64,000 bases of DNA, taken from the NCBI GenBank assembly GCA_000993615.1, contig LBWM01000004.1:1-64000 (forward strand), read 5' to 3'. Numbering within the stretch: position 1 is the stretch's first letter; each line of letters starts with the position of its first letter. The DNA is from Candidatus Peregrinibacteria bacterium GW2011_GWF2_39_17 (lineage in GTDB: Bacteria > Patescibacteriota > Gracilibacteria > UBA1369 > UBA12473). Below, one piece after another: positions 18,471 through 27,136 of this stretch. The notes beneath the pieces were generated by a model that was not told the DNA's origin, searched no databases, and worked only from the letters and a program-made list of their open reading frames with translations. Made by a program: the position numbers and the translations under genes.

Positions 18471-18490
18471 AAGCTACTAAGCTTATTTTT
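18471..18490 (+). terminator. Terminator-like hairpin after rpsI
   Basis: AAGCT (18471-18475), loop ACTA, AGCTT (18480-18484), then ATTTTT. The stem is only 5 bp. An overlapping alternative stem (AGCTT/AAGCT, 18462-18475) exists. It is the only hairpin with a T-run between rpsI and the convergent gene at 18535. Confidence 0.4.
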
Positions 18491-18534
18491 ATAAAAAAAG
18501 TATCCACCTTCGTTAACATCTTTTTGAACCTAAG

Positions 18535-19353
18535 CTAAGCCAAATTAGGCTCATTTCCAAAAGAAGAACCTTTCGTCGTTCCAGAAACCTGCCTATCAAA
18601 TCCCTGAACAGAATTTGATGTCCTTTCTACCACTAAAACTAATGGACAACTAGAATGAGAATTTAATAAAAGATCATCTGTATAAGGAATTGCTAAGAAA
18701 TGTTCCTCTCCACTCCCACTTACTTGCTCAGCATAACAACTATAAAAAAAATGGGGTTCCGCACCCGAAGTCTGTATAAATTCCAAAAAGGGAATATTTC
18801 GATCTAACAAACCTGATACGATTCTCGATTGAGCTACCTGAGGATACCCTAATTGGGTTAGGGCAACCGTTGCTTGAAATGTATGGGCTCGCAACAAAAA
18901 CTGCATTTCTGGTGAAAAAACTTCGCGTTTTCCACAATTACCAAGGTACCTATTTTTAAACAAAAAATTGTGCAATCTTCTTGCTGCTCCTTGCATCATC
19001 CCTGCAAAACTTCCCAAGTTCCTCATTAACTCCATACCAAAAGCCTCAGGATCATTTGCATCGACATCTTTCCTTTGACCCACAGCCTGAATGGCTGATA
19101 TTAATTCCGGCTTAAATACATCTCCAATTTCCCAAACATTATTTCCGTGCAAACTACATTGCTCAATAATTGACCTAATGAGTGTATCAACAAAATTGTC
19201 AGCATTCTTGCTTTCTGCATATGCACGACAAGCACTATGCCATATAGCAGGCCTACATTGAAACCATACAAAAAATTCACGCGCGAAATCAAGCTTGCGG
19301 CGTTCCGTAGGCTCATCCCCTGATTCTCTTCCTGGATTTCTATCAATTTCCAT
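18535..19353 (-). CDS. Hypothetical protein, 272 aa
   Basis: The ATG at 19353 is chosen because a good promoter (19376-19404) places transcription just upstream of it. The longer frame to 19407 would start inside that promoter. The product looks soluble and mainly alpha-helical, with many aromatic residues and cysteines and a C-terminal beta-like part ending in FGNEPNLA. I recognise no domain, no signal peptide and no membrane helix. It lies downstream of another unknown minus-strand gene (19436-19867) but has its own promoter. The function is unknown. Confidence 0.65.
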   Translation of the reverse strand: MEIDRNPGRESGDEPTERRKLDFAREFFVWFQCRPAIWHSACRAYAESKNADNFVDTLIRSIIEQCSLHGNNVWEIGDVFKPELISAIQAVGQRKDVDANDPEAFGMELMRNLGSFAGMMQGAARRLHNFLFKNRYLGNCGKREVFSPEMQFLLRAHTFQATVALTQLGYPQVAQSRIVSGLLDRNIPFLEFIQTSGAEPHFFYSCYAEQVSGSGEEHFLAIPYTDDLLLNSHSSCPLVLVVERTSNSVQGFDRQVSGTTKGSSFGNEPNLA

Positions 19354-19375
19354 AGAAAAATTAAAAAAGTAATTT

Positions 19376-19404
19376 ACTTTATCAATAAAACTAATATTTG
19401 TCAA
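19376..19404 (-). promoter_or_regulatory. Promoter of the 18535-19353 gene
   Basis: On the minus strand a perfect TTGACA (19404-19399), a 17-nt spacer and TAAAGT (19381-19376). Transcription would start near 19369, giving a leader of about 16 nt to the ATG at 19353. Confidence 0.6.
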
Positions 19405-19435
19405 CAAAAAGTCCCCGTAAACACCAACTTATTGT

Positions 19436-19867
19436 TTAATTTAACCCCTCAAGCCCAGCTAAAAATATTACTAACCTTTCGCTAGCATTCGCAGTTTTCT
19501 CTTGTTTTAATCCTTTGCCAATACCCGGTATTAAAATTTTTGCTGATATGCTTAACCAATTAGTCTCATAACCAGCAAGAACTTCAGCTAAGCAATTATA
19601 ACCATTTATACGTCTAGACTCCGGCTTAACCAAAAACAAATAGGCCTCCACTAATAAATAAATCAAAACCTCAATGTTTTGCGCCCCTTGAATCTCAAAA
19701 ATATCATCAAAAGACTTTAAATCACCCCAACTAAAACCAGGAATTTGCCCCAAAGCTTTCTGAAACGCAACCGCATTACTTGCCAATTCCCCTATAGCTT
19801 CCCTTATTACTTTTTCCGGGAAAAGAGGCGCTCCTATTTCTTCACCATTTCTTGTTACTGCTTCCAT
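19436..19867 (-). CDS. Hypothetical protein, 143 aa
   Basis: A 143-residue, mostly helical protein beginning MEAVTRNGEEIGAP with a hydrophobic helix near residues 65-82 (EVLIYLLVEAYLFLV). I see no known signature. It is divergent from trmD (63 nt apart) and upstream of another unknown gene on the same strand. The ORF has a normal start and sensible composition, so it is probably real. Confidence 0.55.
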   Translation of the reverse strand: MEAVTRNGEEIGAPLFPEKVIREAIGELASNAVAFQKALGQIPGFSWGDLKSFDDIFEIQGAQNIEVLIYLLVEAYLFLVKPESRRINGYNCLAEVLAGYETNWLSISAKILIPGIGKGLKQEKTANASERLVIFLAGLEGLN

Positions 19868-19930
19868 AAAGCTTATTTAGTCGCTAAAATAGCCAAGATT
19901 TATTTATAAGGTGATCTACCAAAATAAGCA

Positions 19931-20602
19931 ATGCAATTTGACATTTTAACCATATTTCCTACCTTCTTTACGCAAAATCCGTATTTTACTTACAGTATTT
20001 TAGGTGAAGCTATCAAAAATAAACACCTTGAGCTTAAAATTCATAACATTAGAGATTATTCTAAGGATAAACATAAAAAAGTAGACGATACACCTTATGG
20101 CGGAGGAGCCGGCATGATTATGACCTGCCAACCTATTTTTGACACCATCAAAGCTGTTAAAAAAGAACAAGCCAAAAACCTAGGAAAGGCTGGCCCTGTA
20201 ATTTTTCTAAGCCCCCAGGGTCAAACCTGGACTCAACCCAAAGCCGAACGTTTTGCCCAAAAATACCAAGGAATTATTTTACTTTGCGGTCGATATGAAG
20301 GCATTGACCAACGCATCCGCGACCACTTAGTAGATCAAGAAATCTCCATTGGAAATTACGTACTTACGGGTGGTGAACTTCCAGCTATGACGATTATTGA
20401 TTCCATCACCCGCCTTTTGCCAGGGGTATTAGGCAATGCAGACTCGCCAGAAGAAGATTCATTCAGTAAAAAGCTCAACCGCAAAAAAGAATATCCGCAC
20501 TATACCAAACCAGCAATTTTCCAAGGGTTACAAGTTCCCCAAGTACTACAAAACGGAAACCATGCTGCTATTAAAAAATGGCGAGAAAATCATTTAAAAT
20601 AA
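19931..20602 (+). CDS. trmD: tRNA (guanine-37-N1)-methyltransferase
   Basis: A 223-residue SPOUT-family TrmD: MQFDILTIFPTFF, DDTPYGGGAGMIM, the trefoil-knot SAM site (LLCGRYEGIDQRI, then EISIGNYVLTGGE) and SPEEDSF with the catalytic aspartate. It makes m1G37 in tRNAs with G36-G37, which prevents +1 frameshifting. The tRNA-Arg at 63044 has G36-G37 and is a plausible substrate. The usual rpsP-rimM-rplS neighbours are absent. It is followed after 27 nt by the P-type ATPase. Confidence 0.96.
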   Translation: MQFDILTIFPTFFTQNPYFTYSILGEAIKNKHLELKIHNIRDYSKDKHKKVDDTPYGGGAGMIMTCQPIFDTIKAVKKEQAKNLGKAGPVIFLSPQGQTWTQPKAERFAQKYQGIILLCGRYEGIDQRIRDHLVDQEISIGNYVLTGGELPAMTIIDSITRLLPGVLGNADSPEEDSFSKKLNRKKEYPHYTKPAIFQGLQVPQVLQNGNHAAIKKWRENHLK

Positions 20603-20629
20603 AATTTCTTATTTTTTACCCTCCTACTT

Positions 20630-23251
20630 TTGTCTTTACTGAAAAAAAATCAACTTTTCACCTTTTTTAAAACTACTGAACAAGGCCTCACCGATCTTGA
20701 AGCCCAAAAAAGGCTAAATCAATACGGCCCAAATGCCATTATTGCTAAAAAGAAAAAACCGCTTTGGCGATCATTTTTAGAAGAGTTCACAGACTTAATG
20801 GTAATTATTTTAATTATCGCTGCCATCTTAGCCGCCATAGCCGGCGAAAAAACAGACGCAAGTGTGATTTTATTTATCGTTATACTTAATGCCACTATTG
20901 GTTTTATCCAAAAATTTAAAGCAGAAAAAGCCCTAGAAGCGTTAAAAAAAATGCTTTCGCCGACTGCCAAAGTAATCAGAAATGGAAAATTAAAACAAAT
21001 TGAAGCCCATCTATTGGTCCCGGGAGATCTTATTATGCTTAGCGAGGGCGATAATATTTCAGCAGACGCCCAAATCATTGATGCCAAAGAATTACAAATT
21101 GATGAATCTGCCCTCACCGGTGAATCAATTCCTGTTACTAAAAACAGTAATTTAATTACTAAAAAAGGCACCAGCGAAGAACATTGTCAGTTAATTTTTA
21201 TGGGAACAGCCGTAACCCACGGCACTGGCACAGCCCTAGTGTTAAGAACTGGCATGAATACTGAATTTGGGAAAATAGCTCATCTAACGCAAACCACAAA
21301 AAAAGACAAAAGTCCTCTTCAAAAAGAACTATTTAAAATTGGAATTTTTGTAAGCAAAATCACTTTCCTCATTTCATCTGTGCTGCTATTAGTAGGCTGG
21401 CTATGGCAAGGCAAAAATTTTGTGGACACCCTTTTATTTGCCACTTCAGTGGCCGTAGCTGCAGTCCCAGAAGGATTACCAGCAACAATAACTATTGCTC
21501 TAGCAATTGGCGTGCAGCGCCTGGTTAAAAACCAGGCCATCATTAAAAAATTAGCCTCGGTTGAAACATTAGGATCAACTACCGTAATCTGCTCTGATAA
21601 AACCGGAACACTCACCCAAAATCGGATGACTGTTACGGAAATTTTTACTGACAATTTGAGTAAAAATTTATTATTCGAAAGTGCTATTTTATGTAATAAC
21701 GCCAAATTAAATAACACTAAAAAAACATTTATTGGAGACCCAACAGAAGGAGCCCTTCTTTTAGCGGCGGAACAAAATAAATTAAACACTTTTGCCTTTT
21801 TGAAAAATCACCACCGAATAGATGAAATCCCCTTCGATTCAGAACGCAAAATGATGACCACTATTAACCAGAATAAAAAAACTAAAAAACTTAATGCTTA
21901 TTTAAAAGGCGCTCCAGATGAAGTCCTCAAATGTTGTACCCATTGTTACGAAAATGGTAAAATCGTCAAACTTACGCCCAAAAAACGCGAAACTATCCTT
22001 CAAGCTAACGAACAAATGGCCAGAAAAGCATTACGTGTTTTAGCCTTTGCCCAACGCCCGCTTAAAAATCACACTTCGCTAGTTGAACAAAATATGATTT
22101 TTCTGGGACTAATGGGAATGATTGATCCACCTCGACCAGAGGTCAATGAAGCCGTTAAAATTGCTAAACAAGCTGGAATCAAAATCTATATGATAACTGG
22201 AGATTATGGTCTAACAGCAAAAGCCATTGCTGAAAAAGTGGGGATTGTTAAGGGTGATAATGTTCGCATTATTAAAGGTGAAGAATTAAATCAAATATCG
22301 CAAAAATCATTGGCAAAATTATTCAAATCAAACAAAGAAGAACTTATTTTTGCTCGCGTAAATCCAGAACATAAACTAAAAATTATAGCTGCACTTAAAG
22401 AAAACGGGGAAATTATTGCCATGACCGGAGATGGAGTTAATGATGCTCCAGCCCTAAAAAGAGCCGACATTGGCGTGGCTATGGGCATTACCGGAACAGA
22501 TGTCTCCAAGGAAGCAGCTGACATGATTTTAGTTGATGATAGCTTTGGGACTATTGTCCGCGCCATAAAAGAAGGAAGAACTATTTACGAAAATCTTAAA
22601 AAATTCGTTTTCTATGTTTTTTCCTGCAACATTGGTGAACTTATAACGGTTTTTGTAGCAATCATTTTAGCAATTCCCGCACCTCTAACTGCTATCCTTA
22701 TCTTGGCTGTTAATTTGGGCACCGATGTTTTACCAGCCATTGCACTAGGAGTTGACCCTCCTGAACCGGGAATCATGGACAAGCCACCGCGTTCGCCCAA
22801 AGATCATATTATGAAACGCAATTTTATTCTTCATTTTAGTTATTTAGGATTAATAATTGGAACACTCGTAATTTTAGTATATTTTAAATTTTTATATGCC
22901 TATGGCTGGACATGGGGAGAATACTTAACCGAAGGAAGCTACATCCATTTAAAAGCTTCCACCTCTGCGTTTGCTTTATTAGTTCTAATTCAAATGGCTA
23001 ATGCCCTTAATTCGAGAAGCCAAAGTCAATCTATTTTTAAACTGGGAATATGGAGTAATCGTACTCTTCTAGCCGCAATCATGATTTCCATCATCAGTGT
23101 ATTTTTATTTGTAGAAATTCCATTTTTTCAAAAATTCCTCCATACCACCAGTCTCAATTTACAAGAATGGGGTATAATCGTAATAATGTGTAGTGGAATT
23201 TTAATTGTTGAAGAATTAAGAAAACTAGTTCTAAATAGAAAATTTATTTAA
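20630..23251 (+). CDS. Type II P-type cation-transporting ATPase (Ca2+ or Na+)
   Basis: An 873-residue P-type ATPase starting with TTG at 20630. Visible parts: N-terminal cation-ATPase domain; actuator TGES (in DESALTGESIPV); M4 PEGLPATITIAL; phosphorylation site DKTGTLTQNRMT with D323; nucleotide-binding domain with KGAPDEV; hinge MTGDGVNDAPALKRADIGVA; and six C-terminal helices. The class is type II (SERCA/PMR1/Na,K-like). M4 fits Ca2+ pumps, but M6 reads NLGTDVLPAIALG, closer to the LGTD of Na+,K+-ATPases than to the NLVTD of Ca2+ pumps, so the ion is uncertain. It probably exports a cation to keep the cytoplasmic level low. Confidence 0.93.
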   Translation: MSLLKKNQLFTFFKTTEQGLTDLEAQKRLNQYGPNAIIAKKKKPLWRSFLEEFTDLMVIILIIAAILAAIAGEKTDASVILFIVILNATIGFIQKFKAEKALEALKKMLSPTAKVIRNGKLKQIEAHLLVPGDLIMLSEGDNISADAQIIDAKELQIDESALTGESIPVTKNSNLITKKGTSEEHCQLIFMGTAVTHGTGTALVLRTGMNTEFGKIAHLTQTTKKDKSPLQKELFKIGIFVSKITFLISSVLLLVGWLWQGKNFVDTLLFATSVAVAAVPEGLPATITIALAIGVQRLVKNQAIIKKLASVETLGSTTVICSDKTGTLTQNRMTVTEIFTDNLSKNLLFESAILCNNAKLNNTKKTFIGDPTEGALLLAAEQNKLNTFAFLKNHHRIDEIPFDSERKMMTTINQNKKTKKLNAYLKGAPDEVLKCCTHCYENGKIVKLTPKKRETILQANEQMARKALRVLAFAQRPLKNHTSLVEQNMIFLGLMGMIDPPRPEVNEAVKIAKQAGIKIYMITGDYGLTAKAIAEKVGIVKGDNVRIIKGEELNQISQKSLAKLFKSNKEELIFARVNPEHKLKIIAALKENGEIIAMTGDGVNDAPALKRADIGVAMGITGTDVSKEAADMILVDDSFGTIVRAIKEGRTIYENLKKFVFYVFSCNIGELITVFVAIILAIPAPLTAILILAVNLGTDVLPAIALGVDPPEPGIMDKPPRSPKDHIMKRNFILHFSYLGLIIGTLVILVYFKFLYAYGWTWGEYLTEGSYIHLKASTSAFALLVLIQMANALNSRSQSQSIFKLGIWSNRTLLAAIMISIISVFLFVEIPFFQKFLHTTSLNLQEWGIIVIMCSGILIVEELRKLVLNRKFI

Positions 23252-23270
23252 AAAAACAAATAAACAACTA

Positions 23271-23330
23271 CCCCTAAAGTGGGCACACCCCTAGGATAGC
23301 ACCTTACTCATGGACAAAACCATTCCGCGC
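23271..23330. repeat. Intergenic repeat, copy C, overlapping a start codon
   Basis: Starts with CCCCTAAAGTGGG, then CTAGGATAGCAC, 7 nt, then ATGGACAAAACC. The GGATAGCAC and ATG-ACAAAACC blocks are shared with copy B, and in part with copy A. Here the ATG of the repeat is the start codon of the DUF167 gene at 23310. Confidence 0.75.
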
Positions 23331-23552
23331 TATTATCGCCTTAAAGTCATCCCTAAAAGTTCAACCACGGAACTAGTGGAAATCATGAGTGACGGCACGC
23401 TTAAAATTCGCGTTGCCGCTCCCCCTGAAAAGGGAAAAGCCAATGCAGAATTAATCAAATTTTTAAGCAACCATTTTGGAGTTCTCAAAACAGCCATCAC
23501 AATTGTGAGCGGGAAAAGCGAACCACTAAAATTAATACGGATTACAAAATAA
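23310..23552 (+). CDS. DUF167 / YggU-family protein
   Basis: An 80-residue protein with the DUF167 pattern: YRLKVIPKSSTTELVE, LKIRVAAPPEKGKANAELIK, then VSGKSEPLKLIRI. The family is a small, widespread alpha/beta fold of unknown function. The gene is 24 nt upstream of rsmA and probably co-transcribed with it. Its first codons (MDKT) come from the intergenic repeat, so the N-terminus may have been remodelled by repeat insertion. Confidence 0.9.
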   Translation: MDKTIPRYYRLKVIPKSSTTELVEIMSDGTLKIRVAAPPEKGKANAELIKFLSNHFGVLKTAITIVSGKSEPLKLIRITK

Positions 23553-23576
23553 CTAAAAATTCATGAAAAAACTTTA

Positions 23577-24362
23577 ATGTCTATTAAAGCCAAAAAATCA
23601 CTCGGCCAAAATTTCCTTCATCACCAAGGGACACTTCACAAAATCGTTGAATCAGCCAATCTCAACAAGGAAGATTACGTTATCGAAATAGGCTCTGGGA
23701 AGGGCATCCTCACAAAAGCATTGGCTGAAAAAGCTAAACACGTTACCACTATCGAACTAGATGATCGACTCATCCCTTTATTAAAAGAACAATTTAAAAA
23801 TGAGAATAAGATCACAATCCTGCATCAAGACGCCCTCACCTTTTCCCCACCCAAAAACCCTTATAAAATTATAGCCAATATTCCCTATTACATTACTTCG
23901 CCACTACTCAATCATTTTTTAAAGGAACAACCTCCAGAAAACCGCCCAACACACATTACTTTTCTAGTCCAAAAAGAAGTAGCGGAAAAAATTTGCACTA
24001 AACCCGGCAAACTGAATGTCCTAGCACTTCAGGTTCAAATTTTCGGAAAACCCAAAATCATCGCCAAAATTCCGGCAACGCATTTTCACCCAAGCCCTAA
24101 GGTAGAATCCGCTATTTTAGTTATTGAAATTTATTCAGAGCCCTTAATTCCCGAAAAAGATATCGCCACTTTTTTTAAAATCATGTATGCCGGATTTTGC
24201 CACAAAAGAAAAAAATTAACAAACAACCTAAAATCAATAAATGGACTAACCACCGAAAAAATTAAAGGGGTATTTACAGAATTAAACTTATCAGAAAATA
24301 CTCGCGCCCAAGAATTGACAATTGAACAATGGGAAAATTTAATAAATTTAATAACAAGATAG
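23577..24362 (+). CDS. rsmA: 16S rRNA dimethyladenosine transferase (KsgA)
   Basis: A 261-residue RsmA/KsgA: KKSLGQNFLHH at the start, SAM motif I VIEIGSGKGILTKAL (about 35-49), and the catalytic NIPYYITSPLL (from about residue 101). The C-terminal helical domain has FHPSPKVESAIL. It dimethylates the two adjacent adenines in the 3'-terminal helix of 16S rRNA, the last check of 30S assembly. That helix sits next to the anti-Shine-Dalgarno sequence, which matters because this genome hardly uses Shine-Dalgarno sites. Confidence 0.96.
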   Translation: MSIKAKKSLGQNFLHHQGTLHKIVESANLNKEDYVIEIGSGKGILTKALAEKAKHVTTIELDDRLIPLLKEQFKNENKITILHQDALTFSPPKNPYKIIANIPYYITSPLLNHFLKEQPPENRPTHITFLVQKEVAEKICTKPGKLNVLALQVQIFGKPKIIAKIPATHFHPSPKVESAILVIEIYSEPLIPEKDIATFFKIMYAGFCHKRKKLTNNLKSINGLTTEKIKGVFTELNLSENTRAQELTIEQWENLINLITR

Positions 24363-24456
24363 AAAAATTTTGTGATTTTCATTATTTATTATTAAAAATC
24401 GCGCTCTTACATTTTTAAAAGCATCACTAGAACGAAAACATACATTGCAAAATACA

Positions 24457-25449
24457 CTATAAAATCTCCAACTCCCTCGCCATTTCCAAAGTTGCAACTC
24501 TGGCCGCCTCCGCATAAGATTCAGGAGAAAAAATCTCGCTCTTTTCGTAAGCAAAAATAATTCCGCGCGAAGAATTTACAATCGCGCCTAATCCATCCTC
24601 ATCAAAACAAGGTTTCACATCGGAAGCTCCACCTCCTTGAGCTCCATACCCAGGCACCAAAAAAATCGCTTGTGGTAAAAGTTTTCGAATTTGCTCTGCC
24701 TGCTTAGGATACGTTGCACCAACCACAGCACCAATTGAACTATAGCCGGAATCACCAATTAAATCCGCGCCCCAAGACTCAATCAAATGAGCCATAAGTT
24801 CATAAGTAGTAATGCGCCCATTTACCCCAAAACCCTCCGCTACTTTTTCATCCAAAAGTTGATCCTGCAAATCACCAGAAGAAGGATTCGAAGTCTTTAA
24901 CAAAACAAAAATCCCCTTTCCATATTCGCAACATGAATCGACAAAAGGTTTAACACCATCATATCCCAAATAAGGCGTGACTGTTAACGCATCAACATTC
25001 AACCCAGAAATTTTCTCACCAAATAGTTCAATTTCACCCAAATAGGCACGAGCATAACCTTCAGCCGTTGATCCAATGTCATTCCGCTTAGCATCCGCAA
25101 TAACTAAAAGCTCCTTATCATGAGCATATCTACAAGTTTCTTCAAACGCCCATATCCCATGGAACCCATACTCCTCATAAAACGCAATTTGCGGTTTTAC
25201 ACACGGCACCAAATCCGCAACTGCATCAATAATTCCCTTATTAAATTCTAAAAGACACCGTGCAGCCGCTTCCTTAGTTTCACCATATTGTTTAATCTGT
25301 TGTTCCTTAATAAATTTTGGAATTTGCTTAAGACGCGGATCCAATCCCACACAAATCGGATTACCTTTCCGCTTAATAGCGGCAATCAACCGATCCGCAA
25401 AATTACTTTTTATTTTTGGAACCGCAGAAAGAGAAAGATCAATTTCCAT
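24457..25449 (-). CDS. pyrF: Orotidine 5'-phosphate decarboxylase
   Basis: A 330-residue PyrF of the longer type-2 kind. It has the NPICVGLDPRLKQIP start and the catalytic DAKRNDIGSTAEGYA with its Asp-Lys-Asp network. Later come the VGATYPKQAEQIRKLLP segment and the phosphate-binding VPGYGAQGG and VNSSRGIIFAY. It converts OMP to UMP, the last step of the de novo pathway. It is the last gene of the minus-strand pyrC-D-K-E-F cluster, 106 nt after pyrE. The C-terminus ends MARELEIL. Confidence 0.95.
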   Translation of the reverse strand: MEIDLSLSAVPKIKSNFADRLIAAIKRKGNPICVGLDPRLKQIPKFIKEQQIKQYGETKEAAARCLLEFNKGIIDAVADLVPCVKPQIAFYEEYGFHGIWAFEETCRYAHDKELLVIADAKRNDIGSTAEGYARAYLGEIELFGEKISGLNVDALTVTPYLGYDGVKPFVDSCCEYGKGIFVLLKTSNPSSGDLQDQLLDEKVAEGFGVNGRITTYELMAHLIESWGADLIGDSGYSSIGAVVGATYPKQAEQIRKLLPQAIFLVPGYGAQGGGASDVKPCFDEDGLGAIVNSSRGIIFAYEKSEIFSPESYAEAARVATLEMARELEIL

Positions 25450-25555
25450 AAAAAAATTTACGTTTAAAAAACCGAAAAATTCCTAAAACCGATTAGCAGT
25501 ATAACATATTTAGCACAAAATAAATTCCCCTTAAAACTAAAAAATTATTCCTTCA

Positions 25556-26236
25556 TCAAACTCCATACTCTTCTCTATATTTCTTAATCATCTCCATCTT
25601 CTCATCATCAATATAAATTTGACCACCTACTTCACGATTGTATAAAACCTCAATCACCTCATTTAAATTCACAATTGAAAATACCTTTACTCCTAGTATT
25701 TTTTCTACTTCCTCCAGAGCATTTTGCCCATCATTATTTTTTTCCATTCGATTCATAGCAATTAATACTCCGGCAATTTGCGGATTACCATTTTCACGTA
25801 AAAGCTCAACACTTTCCCGAATCGCAGTCCCAGCCGTAATTACATCATCAATTAGCAAAACACGTGTTTTTTCATTCAAGGGCGCCCCCACTAATGGATT
25901 TCCTTTAGCATCCCCATAATTTTTTGCTTCTTTTCGGTTAAAACAAAATGAAATATTTTCCTTAAATTCAGAATACAAAGCACAAGTCGTAGCCACCGAA
26001 AGCGGAATTCCTTTATAGGCCGGCCCAAAAATTACCTCTACTTCTATCCCCGAATCAAGATAGGCCTGCGCGTAAAACCGACTCAATTGATGCATTAATT
26101 CACCTGTATAAAAACTTCCCACATTCAAAAAATAAGGCGCGATACGCCCGCTTTTTAAAGTAAAAGTTCCAAATTTAAGCGCCTCGGCCTTAACCAAGAG
26201 CTCAATAAATTCCGATTTATAAGCAGATAGTGACAT
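25556..26236 (-). CDS. pyrE: Orotate phosphoribosyltransferase
   Basis: A 226-residue type I phosphoribosyltransferase. Diagnostic parts are LKSGRIAPYFLNVGSFYTG, VIFGPAYKGIPL, the FNRKEAKNYGD loop and the PRPP-binding motif VLLIDDVITAGTAIRES. It joins orotate to PRPP to give OMP. It lies 33 nt after pyrK on the same strand. The start codon follows an AT-rich stretch without a Shine-Dalgarno site. Confidence 0.95.
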   Translation of the reverse strand: MSLSAYKSEFIELLVKAEALKFGTFTLKSGRIAPYFLNVGSFYTGELMHQLSRFYAQAYLDSGIEVEVIFGPAYKGIPLSVATTCALYSEFKENISFCFNRKEAKNYGDAKGNPLVGAPLNEKTRVLLIDDVITAGTAIRESVELLRENGNPQIAGVLIAMNRMEKNNDGQNALEEVEKILGVKVFSIVNLNEVIEVLYNREVGGQIYIDDEKMEMIKKYREEYGV

Positions 26237-26269
26237 ATCAAGAAAATTAAAAATAAAATTAATTTGGCT

Positions 26270-27115
26270 TTACCATTCTTTTTTCCGTCCCACTTTATCA
26301 CGATGATATTTCCCAAACTCTGCTTGTGCGCGTGCCAATTTATGATCCATAACCGGACCGTTCATACACACCGCCATTCCACTTTCATCTACCACGCATT
26401 GCCCACAAATCCCAAATCCACATTTCATATATCTTTCCAAACTCACTTGGCAAGCAATATCCCTAACCAAAGCCACATCCGAAACCGCTTTCATCATCAT
26501 CTCCGGCCCTACTGTCATAATTCGATCCACCTTCATTCCCTCATTCAACAAATGATTTAATAAATCCACACTCGTACCAGTAAATCCACGAGACCCATCA
26601 TTTGTGGCCACATGAACTTTTACAGCTTTCAACTGCATCGCTTTTTCCTCAAACATTAAATATTCCGCGGACCGAGCTCCAATAATAAATTCAACTGTAC
26701 AACCACGCACCACGGCTTCAACCGCCAAAAAATAGAGCGGAGCGGCTCCATATCCGCCACCCAAAACCACCAAATGCTCACCATCTTCATATTGAAAAGT
26801 TTTCCCGTAAGAACCCCTGATTCCAACTTTATCACCAGGTTTTTTAGTAAATAATTGCTCCGTAAAAGTTCCTACATTGGCAATAGAAAGCTCTAAATTT
26901 TGTCCATCATCATACGCAATACTAAACGGCTTTTCATCTACTCGTGGAAGCCAAAGCATCACAAACTGACCAGGCTGACCATCCACACTACAATCCAAAG
27001 TAAAAGTTTTTACAAAAGGATTTTCGTTCTTGATATCCACGATGGAAACCATTTCCGGCATAGCGTTTTTAGGCTTTAAATTCTGACAACAATGATGACC
27101 TTTTGAACATGACAT
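26270..27115 (-). CDS. pyrK: Dihydroorotate dehydrogenase electron-transfer subunit
   Basis: A 281-residue PyrK. It has an FAD-binding beta barrel (VDIKNENPFVKTFTLD, GQFVMLWLPRVDEKPFSIAY), an NAD-binding region (VVLGGGYGAAPLYFLA) and a C-terminal [2Fe-2S] site (MKCGFGICGQCVVD ... VCMNGP). It passes electrons from PyrD to NAD+, which marks the class 1B enzyme. The first 20 residues are an unusual Cys/His-rich extension (MSCSKGHHCCQN). A start at the second methionine (27061) would remove it. The gene follows pyrD by 21 nt. Confidence 0.95.
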   Translation of the reverse strand: MSCSKGHHCCQNLKPKNAMPEMVSIVDIKNENPFVKTFTLDCSVDGQPGQFVMLWLPRVDEKPFSIAYDDGQNLELSIANVGTFTEQLFTKKPGDKVGIRGSYGKTFQYEDGEHLVVLGGGYGAAPLYFLAVEAVVRGCTVEFIIGARSAEYLMFEEKAMQLKAVKVHVATNDGSRGFTGTSVDLLNHLLNEGMKVDRIMTVGPEMMMKAVSDVALVRDIACQVSLERYMKCGFGICGQCVVDESGMAVCMNGPVMDHKLARAQAEFGKYHRDKVGRKKEW

Positions 27116-27136
27116 AATTAAATAATTTATTAAAAA

